From Apoderus coryli (lineage: Eukaryota > Arthropoda > Insecta > Coleoptera > Attelabidae), in NCBI GenBank assembly GCA_911728435.2, contig OU452213.1, forward strand, positions 4,195,834-4,259,833: 64,000 nucleotides of DNA, read 5' to 3'. Of the stretch, positions 35,201 through 44,432 are shown in pieces. The translations under genes and the position numbers were made by a program. The notes under the pieces were generated by a model. It had not been told where the DNA came from and did not search any database. It worked only from the letters and a program-made list of their open reading frames with translations. The stretch's first letter is position 1; every line of letters begins with the position of its first letter.

Positions 35201-38200
35201 CTATTTATCTTATCTTCTATTAGAAAAAAGGTTCTTCCAATGCAATAAATACGTCTACAAGTAGGTAAACAAAAAATATATGAATTTTGTAATTTTTCTT
35301 GTCCAACTCTTGGGAAAGATAACCAGATGTTTGAAATAACCGTTGACCTAACATTGAAAATGTCTTTTGTCTGATTGGTTTATTTTCATTACCTACTATG
35401 TGACTTTTATGAGGCAATTCTGGAAAGGCAATAAGACTTTAAGATTAGAATGGTTCTAGTCTTGATGCAAATTAACAAACACATTCTTAAGACTGCTTCT
35501 TTTAAGATAATTGCTCGTAATTTTAATTTCCAGCGTATCTCACATCATACATTAATAAATCACTTTGGTACATATTATTTCATAACAATCCAACCTAAAG
35601 GAGTTAATAAATAATTCCCTACATTCCCGAAACACCCGGTTTATACTAATGAAAGAAACAGTATGCCAGAGCTAAAAGAGAGAGACAGACGTACACGAGA
35701 AGCGAACAACCTCATCGAAAGAAGACGAGTTTGTTTCCCAGTTTTAATTTGTCACGAAACACTCCAAGGCACATAGATTGAGAGAAAGAGCTACGAGAAA
35801 ATATAAATCAGGAATACAGTGATTGTTCTCTTCTGCTTCCTCCTCTAATTTTCACTATTTCTCCGCAGATATTGAGAAACAACGACCGATACTGCTTGTT
35901 TATTTAGCTGATTTTAGTGTTTCCGTTTTTTATTTAGAATTTCATCCGAAAAAGCAATCAATTGTTGAAATATTTTAAATAACTGTTCTTCAGCAGTCTG
36001 TGAAATAGTGGTCAATTTGTCATTTTTTGCTGATCCCGTCTCTGGCACGTCCATACTTTTCGCTGCATTTTGCAACTTCAGGGTCACAGGAAAAACACAT
36101 ATCCAATTTGATGTATTATCTGGAAGGCGAGCAGGAAAGTTTTGGCACCATTTTTCTGTTGTACACTCTGGCAAACACATGAATAATAATAAAAACTATT
36201 TGCAGTCTATTAGTGTCATGTCTTTTTTTTTTAATAGACGGTTACGGTAGTTTTAAAAAAAAATGTCTGTCTGTCTGTATCCAAATTTAATCACTTTCAT
36301 TCAACTTTTAGGATAAGAACCTTATCCATAAATAACAGTTGAGTCTTCGGTGTTCTGTTTGCATAAATCTTATCAGTCAAAACAATCAATGTATCCGCGT
36401 GTGCCAAGAGAGGTTAGTGCTGCTATAGTTTATTGGCTTTGAGTATACAAAATTGATGCCAAATGAATATTTCAGGATTCTGAAAACTGGAAGTAAATAT
36501 TTCATATAGAATAAATCACTATACATTCCTGCGACCTTGTCTAATTTATGAGCATATATTGCGGTTGGCATAAAAATCTGATAACACATTTATATGATTT
36601 TGCAAAATATTTTGCGGAAGTCCGTTTTGATAATTTTGCGGTGGCAGCAGTTACGTAACCAATTAACGAGGCAGACAGATATGCATGTTTATTCGTATCC
36701 TACCGCACGGTGTTCTGAATTTAAATGTAAAATTTCAACTCCTATCTTCATTTTCTCAAATCGAACACATTGAACATTTTTATTTAAAGCAATGCAATGG
36801 AAGATCTAATTTTCGTTTCAGCGGTACCTCAATTATTATCAAAAAATCATTACATTTTGACACAATTTGAAAATAACATTCCAACCAAAGCAAACAACAA
36901 ACACTCAATGTTATTATAGAAGAAGTGCGGACGGAATGTAATTGTGTACAAATTGAAAGAATGATCAAACAACATCAAACGAGTATCGAATAATGTTTGG
37001 ATGTAACAGTAACATGGAGGAAAAATAAAAGAGAAGTGCACAGAGGCGTAATTAGTACACATTTAATATTCTGAACATTGTATGCTGAGAAACTCTTAAT
37101 AGCTGTCAAATAGTAGTAGTAAGTCAAAAAAAAAACATCGTCCATTAAGCAATGAGACCCAATTATTTTTCTACTGTCATACTTTATTTACAAATAATAT
37201 CAATCATTCTCTGGAACATAATAAGGGTCTGAGACGCAACCGTAGTTAGAGCAATTTGCCGCGTAAAATGAAAAAAAGCAAATAACATCAACCTAAATGG
37301 GCAAAAACGGTGAACGCATTTGGAGATGATTTGTTTTTGTAACACTACACGATGCTTGGAGTGTTTTTAATATTATTTTTATATGACGAGGGTGCCACTA
37401 CGGAAAAATCAAGCGACAGCATGCGAGTGCACGTGAGCATCAGTATCACAATACAGTGTTTTCATGAAATATACCTACCCCTGGTGAGCGCCTTGATTTT
37501 TGTAGCAGATATTCCAAAACTATGAATGTCTGGTTCACTTGTCATTATTTTAGTTCATTCGATCTTTAACTCAATCAGGGATTGTGTAAAGTAAACAGAT
37601 AAAATAAATCTGCTAGTCTAAAAATGGCTGCCTATAATATGATTATCATCATAGGTGACGTTATTTTTTAGAACTACCACATCTCTCTATTTGAAAATCG
37701 TTGGTGTTAAATTAACGTTAACGTTAATAGCGGCGAACGTTAATGTTTAGGATACCATATCTCTCTATTATGGTTCGTTGGTTTGTCACTTATTTTAGTT
37801 TAGTTGACACTTCTAGTTCACGTCATAATTTGGTTTTGGTAAGATGTTTTTTCTAACCGACAGACAAATTGCTTGTGTCAAATAGTTTCTTTGTTTACAT
37901 TAATAGCCTAAGAGTTTTCGGCATTACTTTTATGTTTAAGATCAATTTCTATCAACATGTTGTATATTGTAGTGTTATAAAATGGTTATTCCATATAGTT
38001 GTAGTCAATTTAGAAGTTGTCATTGTGTATTTGAAGTAATACCGGGTCCGCCATCTAACGTTTTTTTTTCAACTAGTGCTTATTTCGTGAAGGGTAACAC
38101 TTAGCTCATGTCTGATTTGACAGATAATTAGTTTTATCCTTCCGCTGAACGAATATGGTTGTGTATACGCTTGAACAACGCTGGGAAATATTGCGACATT

Positions 38201-40514
38201 ACTTTGAAAATCATGGTAATGTTGCAGAATGTGTGCGAAAATTGCGTACGGATTTTGGAAGAAGAGAAGCACCGTCAGCTCCGTATGTTCGTTATCTCGT
38301 GAAAAAAGTGAAAGAAACTGGCATCCTCATCGTTAAACAAAAGCGTGAAAAGCCAAAAACAGTGCGTACACCCGAGAATATTGCTGCTGTGGCAGAAAGT
38401 GTGCGTGAAGCGCCATCAACATCAATTCACCGTCGGTCTCAACAATTGAACATTTCGGAGACATCATTGAGACGAATTTTGCATAAAGACCTTGGTATGA
38501 CGCCATACAAAGTCCAATTGGTTCAGGAGTTGAAGCCAACTGACCATCCAATGCGTTTTCGCTTCACTCAGTGGGCCTGCGATCGACTTACAGAAGATGC
38601 CGATTTTGCCAAAAAAATCACCTTTTCAGATGAAGCTTATTTTAATATTGGCGGGTATGTAAACAAGCAAAATTGTCGCATTTGGGGCACAAAAAACCCG
38701 CACGCATACATTGAAAGCCGATGCACCCAAAACGAGTCACTGTTTGGTGCGGCTTTTGGTCCGGAGGCATAATTGGGACATTTTTCTTCGAAAATGAGCA
38801 AGGAGTGGCCGTTACAGTCAATGGCGATCGTTATCGGGCCATTTTGAACGAATTTTTGTTCACAAAAATTGAAGAGGAGGATATTGGCAACATTTGGTTT
38901 CAACAGGACGGCGCTACGTGCCACACAGCCGAAGCTACACTCGATGCTTTGCGCCATGTTTTTGAATATCGCATTATCAGCCGCAGAGCTGATGTCGTTT
39001 GGTCACCTCGGAGCTGCGATTTGACACCGTTGGACTATTATTTGTGGGGTGCCGTCAAAGATAAGTGTTATGCCGACAAGCCAGAGACAATTGACGCTTT
39101 AAAGGACAATATTCGTAAAGCCATTGGTGAAATACAGCTGCACACAATCGATAATGTGCTAAAAATTGGACCGATCGTGTAGGCTACTGCATGGCCAGCC
39201 TAGGCAGCCATTTGAATGAAATTATTTGTCATTATTAACCGGAAGGATTGTACTTTCAAATAAAAAAAGAAATTTGAGAAAATATTCAGCAGTTTTTTTT
39301 TATAGCATTTTCAAAAAAAAAAAAGTTATCTGGCAGACCCAATATCACTGAAAAAGTGATAATAACTGTCACTTTAGTGTCATGAGAGCCGTCAGATGGG
39401 TCGGTGTGATCATATATAATAATAATAAGCGAAAAGATGTGGAAACCGTTGCGGCATTCCTGTATAGTCAGAACACAAACTCTGAGAAATAAAAGAAAAG
39501 ATCCGTATAACACCACTTAGAACATAGTAGATGACAAGCAAACTGGAAAAGCATACATGTATGAAGTTTCCCAAACGTATGGGGTGTAATGCTACTTTGA
39601 ACTTGACCTAGATAATAAGATTCAGGGTAACAGAACACTGTAATATAAGTTTGTTTTGTTTCCCATATAATGCTCTTAAGATCTTCCTTTGTATAGCTTT
39701 AGTGCAAACACACCATCTTACCGCCTAGCAGAAATTCTCTGAGTTAAAGCCACGGCTAATATTACGGGTAGATCGGATATCCGTAGCCACAAACATATTG
39801 TTGTATTTGGGTTCGCATTCTATTCCAAGTTAATCTTGATGAAAACCAACATTTTGAGGAGTCTAAAGACGTAGAGAAACGACTTGGACCTTAGATGTTT
39901 GGAGGTGTCTTGAAACTTGATCAGGTGAATTCGTTACAGTATTAGCTTTAATCGTCTCGATCAATATTTCTCATTTTCACAGCAGTGCACAAAATATTTG
40001 GAATACGGTGCTTCCAGTATCTCTAAACAAATCAATCTGATCGTGGCCTTCGTTTTTATAAGATCCAAAACAAGCTCACGAGAATTTTTATGCTAACTCT
40101 TGCCTCATTTTGTATATTAACCAGTTCTCGAATAAAGCAAGCAAATAATTACATTTGGAAAATTGAATTAAAGCCAATAATATGCCGCCATATGGGATAT
40201 ATCAAATGTAACAAAGTTCAATTGCACATTTGGATTCTATTTTATTTTACAAAAATAAACGACTAACGCACATAACACAGGCTAAAATTGAGCGGCAATA
40301 AATTCCAGTACATTTTATGATTTACGGTAATTCGATGCAAGGATTGTTAAAAAGCAACAAACTCCAAATATTTTATTACCTGTCATTGGATAAATGCCAG
40401 TATTGTTGACCAGTGGTGTGTTGGTACCGGAAGCGATACGTCCTGATGCCGATGACGTTTCTTCTCGTACCTCCACCTCCATGACGCCGAAGTCCCCGTG
40501 GCCCTGCTCCCACT
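26259..40514 (-). CDS. Single-pass membrane protein with FNDC4/5-like transmembrane segment (five joined 3' exons)
   Basis: Exons 40514-40380, 29057-28714, 27542-27242, 27197-26960 and 26667-26259 (stop TGA 26261-26259) join in one frame with GT-AG introns of 11322, 1171, 44 and 292 nt. The first exon ends PLVNNTGIYPMT. The next reads DGPVIIVRVEEV and the hydrophobic span LLVVLVLIIWVAAIALFF, then the basic stop NRWGKIRMLEPYQPKF. The layout and sequence around the membrane span recall FNDC4/FNDC5, but no fibronectin III domain lies in the window; it would be in upstream exons. The long cytoplasmic tail is rich in Ser, Pro and Asn, with an asparagine run near 28780 and an acidic end (PEEEDSNNTSDD). 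Phase agreement at all four junctions is strong evidence. The identity is inferred. Confidence 0.85.
28316..28384 (-). pseudogene. tRNA-Ala-like pseudogene or SINE head
   Basis: The - strand has an A-box-like GGTTGGTAGGGCG, an anticodon arm TTCGCTTCGCATGCGG (anticodon CGC by position) and a near-canonical B box GGATCGAGTCC, ending TGGCA. The 5' strand of the acceptor stem does not pair with the 3' strand and a T-rich tract follows. It is therefore more likely a tRNA-derived SINE or pseudogene than a working tRNA. It lies in the intron between the exons at 28714 and 27542. Confidence 0.5.
28385..28713. other. Intronic sequence without recognised features
   Basis: Upstream part of the 1171-nt intron. 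A 16-codon basic ORF on the + strand (28649-28699) is present but too short to support. Confidence 0.35.
29085..29812 (-). mobile_element. LINE C reverse transcriptase fragment
   Basis: An uninterrupted - strand RT segment: SNYRPICILSNLSKIFEAIL near 29770, YTDFAKAFDRLDHGV near 29560, SGVPQGSNLGPLLFLIF near 29390 and the catalytic FFADDVKLFATI near 29310. It continues to LNAKKCKCMSYS and stops near 29100. Both ends are cut: the 5' end abuts the retrozyme array at 29811 and the 3' end lies next to the exon at 29057. The frame is intact for over 210 codons, so it is rather young. It belongs to a Jockey/CR1-like family distinct from LINE A. Confidence 0.85.
29804..29850 (-). ncRNA. Hammerhead remnant at the LINE C/retrozyme junction
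   Basis: CTGACGA, stem II GCTC/GAGC and GAAAC are intact, but the stem III and distal stem I sequence is replaced by LINE sequence (AAGTCTGGCG), so the ribozyme is broken at its 3' side. Confidence 0.7.
30318..30365 (-). ncRNA. Type I hammerhead ribozyme (complete)
   Basis: Read on the - strand: stem I GGTACT; core CTGACGA; stem II GCTC, loop ATAACAA, GAGC; GAAA; stem III as the palindrome ACGAATTCGT; cleavage triplet GTC; returning stem I strand AGTATC, pairing with GGTACT over 6 bp with one G-U. All invariant hammerhead positions (CUGANGA, GAAA, UH, and G-C at the base of stem II) are satisfied. It sits at the junction between two tandem units. Self-cleavage after GTC would release unit-length RNA. 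Confidence 0.85.
30829..30876 (-). ncRNA. Decayed type I hammerhead ribozyme
   Basis: Same layout as 30318-30365. A stem II strand reads GCTG instead of GCTC (one mismatch), stem III has a G-U change (GAAATGAATTCGTC) and stem I has one change. The core nucleotides are kept, but activity is probably reduced. Confidence 0.75.
31013..31737. other. AT-rich intronic sequence without recognised features
   Basis: No coding or repeat structure that I can support. Confidence 0.35.
31738..31995 (+). pseudogene. RTE-type LINE C-terminal fragment
   Basis: The + strand reads KYLGHVMRQDKFRFLQLIME followed by GKIEGKRGPGRRQCSWLKNI and RDWTQ, the conserved C-terminal block of RTE-clade ORF2. The same block (YLGHIMRGERYEILRLIIEG) occurs in the RTE element at 41195-42773. 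The fragment is 5'-truncated with a stop after RDWTQTPC. Confidence 0.8.
32000..32480. other. AT-rich intronic sequence without recognised features
   Basis: No supported features. Confidence 0.35.
32576..33666 (+). mobile_element. hAT-superfamily element, non-autonomous, with BED-finger remnant
   Basis: The perfect 13-bp TIR CAGGGTTGCCAAC / GTTGGCAACCCTG and the 8-bp target duplication TGCAGGCC (32568-32575 and 33667-33674) are diagnostic of hAT. At 33063-33413 is the start of a transposase, MPKTYTQKFREAWLKDPIFK, with a stop at 33127 in place of a codon. A BED-type zinc finger follows: CKFCGK, then ADLKSHGDSKTH (Cys, Cys, His, His). The reading stops at 33411-33413 and the catalytic and dimerisation domains are absent. 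It is a deletion derivative that could only move in trans. Confidence 0.9.
33701..33748 (+). ncRNA. Type I hammerhead ribozyme (complete)
   Basis: Identical in the core region to 30318-30365 but on the + strand: GGTACT, CTGACGA, GCTC-ATAACAA-GAGC, GAAA, CGAATTCGTC, AGTATC. Cleavage would fall after the C at 33742. Confidence 0.85.
33906..35050. other. Intronic sequence; short ACAGT microsatellite
   Basis: A (TACAG)n tract lies near 34848-34868. I see no genes. Confidence 0.4.
35051..35222. repeat. Dispersed repeat, copy 2
   Basis: Homologous to 25053-25225 across TAATAAAACGGACGGGCAAT, TGTCCGGCCCTGTGGTTATG and TCTATTTATCTTATC. No terminal repeats or ORF. Confidence 0.7.
35914..36180 (-). CDS. 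Unidentified ORF, 88 codons, within the 11.3-kb intron
   Basis: I do not recognise this product. It begins MCLPECTTEKWCQNF, has five cysteines or tryptophan-flanked positions early (WCQ, NWICVF), and ends with a Gln/Lys-rich helix-like stretch and NKKRKH. It has the same strand as the membrane-protein gene and lies in its intron, so it could be an unrelated exon, a TE remnant or chance. The start was taken as the first ATG; no clear splice sites were found. Confidence 0.2.
   Translation of the reverse strand: MCLPECTTEKWCQNFPARLPDNTSNWICVFPVTLKLQNAAKSMDVPETGSAKNDKLTTISQTAEEQLFKIFQQLIAFSDEILNKKRKH
36251..38039. other. Intronic AT-rich sequence
   Basis: A short TGTCTGTCTGTCTGTATCC fragment at 36264-36282 matches the start of the array at 44570. 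Nothing else was recognised. Confidence 0.35.
38042..39342 (+). mobile_element. DD41D element, copy 2 (complete ends)
   Basis: Ends CCGGGTCCGCCATC and, inverted, TTGGGTCTGCCAGA, flanked by TA at 38040-38041 and 39343-39344. Interior nearly identical to copy 1. Confidence 0.9.
38155..39238 (+). pseudogene. DD41D transposase, copy 2, two frameshifts
   Basis: Same protein as copy 1. A 1-nt deletion near 38714 (GAAAGCCG instead of GAAAAGCCG) shifts frame after the first catalytic D, and a 1-nt deletion near 39160 shifts it again before the C terminus. The QGVAVTVNGDRY segment missing from copy 1 is present. Catalytic D positions are kept. The lesions differ from those in copy 1, so each copy died independently after insertion. 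Confidence 0.9.
39345..40379. other. Intronic sequence without recognised features
   Basis: Right end of the 11.3-kb intron; no supported features. Confidence 0.35.
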
Positions 40515-41093
40515 CTAAAATTTAAAACAAATTCTGGTAGAAGCGGATGCAATTGAATTAAACGAAAATGACATGCATTGGAGATCAGGATCAAATTGTG
40601 ACCAAGCTAACTGATAGTAAGTAACTCAACATGACTCTGGCCTGAAGATTTATGATTGTAAGTTGCATATTTCGTTCAAAAATCGTAATTGTTGTTAGTA
40701 CTAGGCTTCATTCATTCTATTGATAAAATCTTACATTAGCGGCAGAGATCAGTTTGTTTCTTATAACAGTTATAAATCAAGAAGTTACCATGCAACATCA
40801 GGAGTACCTCAAGGTTCAAATCTGGGACCACTACTGTTCAATATTTTTATTAACGACCTGGGAAAGAATTTAAAATCTGAAAGATTGATTTTTGCTGATG
40901 ATCTGAAGATCTACTCCACTGTGGACTCTGTTGATGACTGTCATGTTTTGCAAAACAGTCTGAACTTGGTCGGGGATTGGTGTGATGCTAATAATCTTAT
41001 GCTGAACCTTGTAAAGTGTAAAGTTGTGTCATATACTAGGAGAACGTTCCCTATTGATTTTGAATACGCGATTCATGACGCTGCATTGTCACG

Positions 41094-41194
41094 TGTGGAA
41101 ACTACCAGGGATCTTGGTGTTGTGTTCGATTCGCGCTTTACCTTCAGCGAACACATAATGACGATGATAGCTAATGCATCCAAGGCATATGGTT
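41094..41194 (+). repeat. 101-bp target-site duplication, left copy
   Basis: Matches 42774-42874 with a single mismatch (41135 G versus 42815 A). It contains LINE D coding sequence (TTRDLGVVFDSRFTFSEHIM) and borders the RTE insertion on its 3'-tail side. Confidence 0.9.
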
Positions 41195-42773
41195 CTTCTT
41201 CTTCTTAGGACGCCGTCTCCCTACGAAGGTTGGCGATCCAAATGGCTATTGTTGTGCGGGAAACCGCAGCTCTGAAAATTTCTATGGACGTCTGTCCGAA
41301 CCATCTACGTAAGTCCCTCAGCCATGAATTTTGTCTACGGCCGACTGACCGTTTTCCTTCGATCTTTCCTTCTATTATCAGGCGGAGAATCTCATATCGT
41401 TCGCCTCTCATGATATGTCCTAGGTACTGCAGCTTTCTCTCCTTGATTATCGTGAGGAGTTCTTTGTGTTTACCCATTTGCTGCATAACCTCTATGTTTG
41501 TCTTATGTGCCGTCCAAGAAACTCGCAGCATTCGTCTGTAGGCGTACATTTCGAACGCATCGATTCTCTTTTCTGTGGTTGCATCAATGGTCCAGCTCTC
41601 ACATCCGTATAGAAGGACAGGGAAGATGTAGCAGCGAAGTAATCTAATCCGGAGGTCCAGGTTGAGGTCTCGGTTTGCCAGAAGTTTCCTCATGTTATTC
41701 AGAATTTTCCGTGCTTGCGCAATTCTTGATCTAATTTCGGTCTTTGAGTCGCATTGCTGGCTGACGAGTACCCCCAAGTATTTTATAGATGACACTTGTG
41801 TAATGTGCTCTCCGTTGATCATTAGAGTAACGGGTCTTGGTGAGTTTGAGAATACCATCAGTTTGGTCTTGGATGTATTCATATAAGCCCAAAGTTCTCA
41901 CTATACAATAAGGTTCATAAGGGATTGAAGTTCTGTTATACTGCTGGCTATTACGACGGTATCATCTGCGTATCGAAGGTTACTTATATTGATTCCATTG
42001 ATCTTTATGCCTGCAGTTGAATTTTCGAGAGCTTCGATGAATATTGCCTCAGAGTAGACATTAAACAGTAGTGGGGACAGTACACAACCCTGTCGCACGC
42101 CCCTTCTTATTGCTATTTTTTCTGATGTGGACCCTTCGATTTTGACTATTGCTGTTTGGTGCCAATAAAGTTCAGTAATGATCTTTAGATCTTGAGCATC
42201 GATCCCGGTTGATTTTAGGATGTTGATCATTTTTTGATGTGACACACAATCAAAAGCTTTTTTATAATCAATAAAGCACGCGAATACATCGACGTTCATG
42301 TCCCTACATCTCTGAGTTAGCACATTCAAAGAGAAAAGAGCCTCTCGGGTACTCGTTCCATTCCTAAAGCCAAATTGCGAGCGATCAAAGTGTGAGTCCG
42401 TAACACTTTTTGTATATGCGGTTATGAATGATCCGCAAGAATATCTTCAAGGCGTGGGACATCAAACTGATCATGCGGTATTCGTTACATTGTGATGCCT
42501 TGTTCTTCTTTGGCAAAGTAACAAAGGTGGATCTCAGCCAGTCTGTGGGTATTTTTCCGACTCTGTACATTCGGTTAAATACAGTAGTAATGAGATTTAG
42601 ACCAACCCCGTCCTCGGCAGCTGCAAGTTTAAATGTTTCCGCATGCACGTTGTCAGGACCAACTGCTCTTCTGTTCTTTTGTAGTTTAATTGCATGTTTG
42701 CCACCTTCTTCTTTTGTAATTTCAGGAGCCCTTTCGTTGATTTCGTATATATCAGGGGGTGAGTCTGGTCTCA
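41195..42773 (-). mobile_element. RTE-clade LINE, 5'-truncated, inserted in LINE D
   Basis: The - strand carries RT motifs: VGPDNVHAETFK near 42650, FIDYKKAFDCVSHQKM near 42260, RRGVRQGCVLSPLLFNVY near 42090 and the catalytic NLRYADDTVVIA near 41970. The RTE-type C terminus follows (RIDAFEMYAYRRMLRVSWTA, YLGHIMRG, GKRSVGRRQNSWLRDLRRW). Frame breaks lie near 42390 and 41900. The 3' end is a short GAA-repeat tail, typical of RTE elements. It is flanked by a 101-bp direct duplication of LINE D, far longer than usual LINE target duplications. Confidence 0.9.
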
Positions 42774-42874
42774 TGTGGAAACTACCAGGGATCTTGGTGT
42801 TGTGTTCGATTCGCACTTTACCTTCAGCGAACACATAATGACGATGATAGCTAATGCATCCAAGGCATATGGTT
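42774..42874 (+). repeat. 101-bp target-site duplication, right copy
   Basis: Partner of 41094-41194; the LINE D reading frame continues from here. Confidence 0.9.
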
Positions 42875-43333
42875 ACATCGTTAGAAATGGCAGATCTTTT
42901 CGCAATATTAATACGCTAAAAAACTGTACTTAGCGTACGTCAGATCCAAACTTGAATATTGCTCTCTGATCTGGATCCCTGCTATGGTTGTTACAAGTAA
43001 AACATCGAAGGAGTACAGCGCAAAGTATCTTTGCTTTAAATCCGATGGTAGTTATCCTGAGCGTGGTGTGCCGTATGGCTATCTAACGGGCAGATTTGGT
43101 GTGCAATCATTGCAATTGAGGCGGGATCTTGCATGCATAAGCAATGTTTGTAAAGTGTTTAATGGCGTTATTGATTGTCCTGAGCTGCTTGAAGGATTCC
43201 GTCTTACTGTTCCGCGAATAAACTCAAGAAACTACCAATTATTTCATTGTGATAGAGCTCGAACAAATATTATGTTGAGGTCCCCATTGTCCACTATGTC
43301 TCGCACGTTTAATGTGGTAACGATATTATAATT

Positions 43334-44432
43334 CATTCTCCTTCCTCAGATTAAAGTGACGGACACGATAAACTCTATGTTGTGGTATACATAATTTTAA
43401 TGCTGCAAATGAACACTTTGTGGGAGTCCCCAACCTAATCTTTCTGTTGGCCACATTCAAATTTATGTAAAATACACAATTTATATTAATGTATCACGTA
43501 CAACTTTTGATAGATTCATCATATTCACAGCTAGGGAGAATTGGTCTAGTCTCTATTAGCAAAACGCCCTTTCAAATAAAATCCTGCTACATCGGTGTGT
43601 CTATTTGACCTTCTAATTTTTACAATAGACATGGAATAGTAAAGTTTTTGGCCTCTGCAGCAAATTTGAGTATATTTGGAGGGCTTTGCAGGAATAAGAA
43701 TCAAGGCATTGACGCAGAATAAGTTTTTTTTTATACCCTGAGAATTGAATTAACTGCCTTGAAATGCCATTGACAGAGAATCATTAATCTAAAATAAAAA
43801 TATCAGGCACAAAGTCTATATTTCATTATGTCCTGTTTAAATAGCTCGCAAACTACAGCATCCATTCAATTGAAGGATTAAAATATGGAGCGTTACTGTC
43901 ACGCATTTTATCCATTAAAATTCAACTAAAAAATAAATTTAGTCTGCCTCTACTGAAATTTTCTTTATTAACTTGGCATGCATATTCGTACTTTGTAAAA
44001 AAAATCAATTTAACATTCTGAATTTAGACAAAAGGAAACTTAAAACTGTAGAAAATTAAATGTAATTTCACTAGATAAAATTTATTAAAAATCTATTTTT
44101 CAACTATTTCTTTCTTTTACCTTTAAAAGGAAGCTTTTAATAAAACTATCATCCCGGTTATAGCAGGAAAACGATGAAAGCTTGAACTTTGTTATAAAAT
44201 GAACTGCTTTTTGTCTCAAAGATTTTTTAATTCTTTGTGAAAGTCCAAAGTTATTCCGGAGTTTTCTCTAAAGTTTAATATCAAAGTGTGATTGGGATTG
44301 TGAAAAATAGAATGAAAAATCCTGTTTTAGTCGTAAAATTATAGGAAGTCGATAAAAGTGTCATTAAACGTGTATTGGTCTCAGTCATGACAAATTAAAC
44401 TATTTTAGAATAGAAGTAACAACTTTTTTTTA
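43334..44432. other. Intronic sequence without recognised features
   Basis: Possible LINE D 3' UTR at the start; nothing else is supported. Confidence 0.35.

Larger units (their letters stand above)
40714..43333 (+). mobile_element. LINE D, split by a nested RTE insertion
   Basis: 5'-truncated RT: RDQFVSYNSYKS, SGVPQGSNLGPLLFNIF near 40800, catalytic FADDLKIYSTV near 40890 and LNLVKCKVVSYTRR. The frame runs intact to 41194. A - strand RTE element follows, and LINE D resumes at 42774 after repeating the last 101 bp. The downstream part is more broken, with a stop near 42928; the C-terminal SAKYLCFKSDGSYPERGVPY block is readable to 43331. It sits in the 8.9-kb intron just upstream of the exon at 40514. 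Confidence 0.85.

Noticed and set aside
41230..42838. + strand ORFs within 41195-42773
   Set aside because: Antisense shadows of the RTE element.
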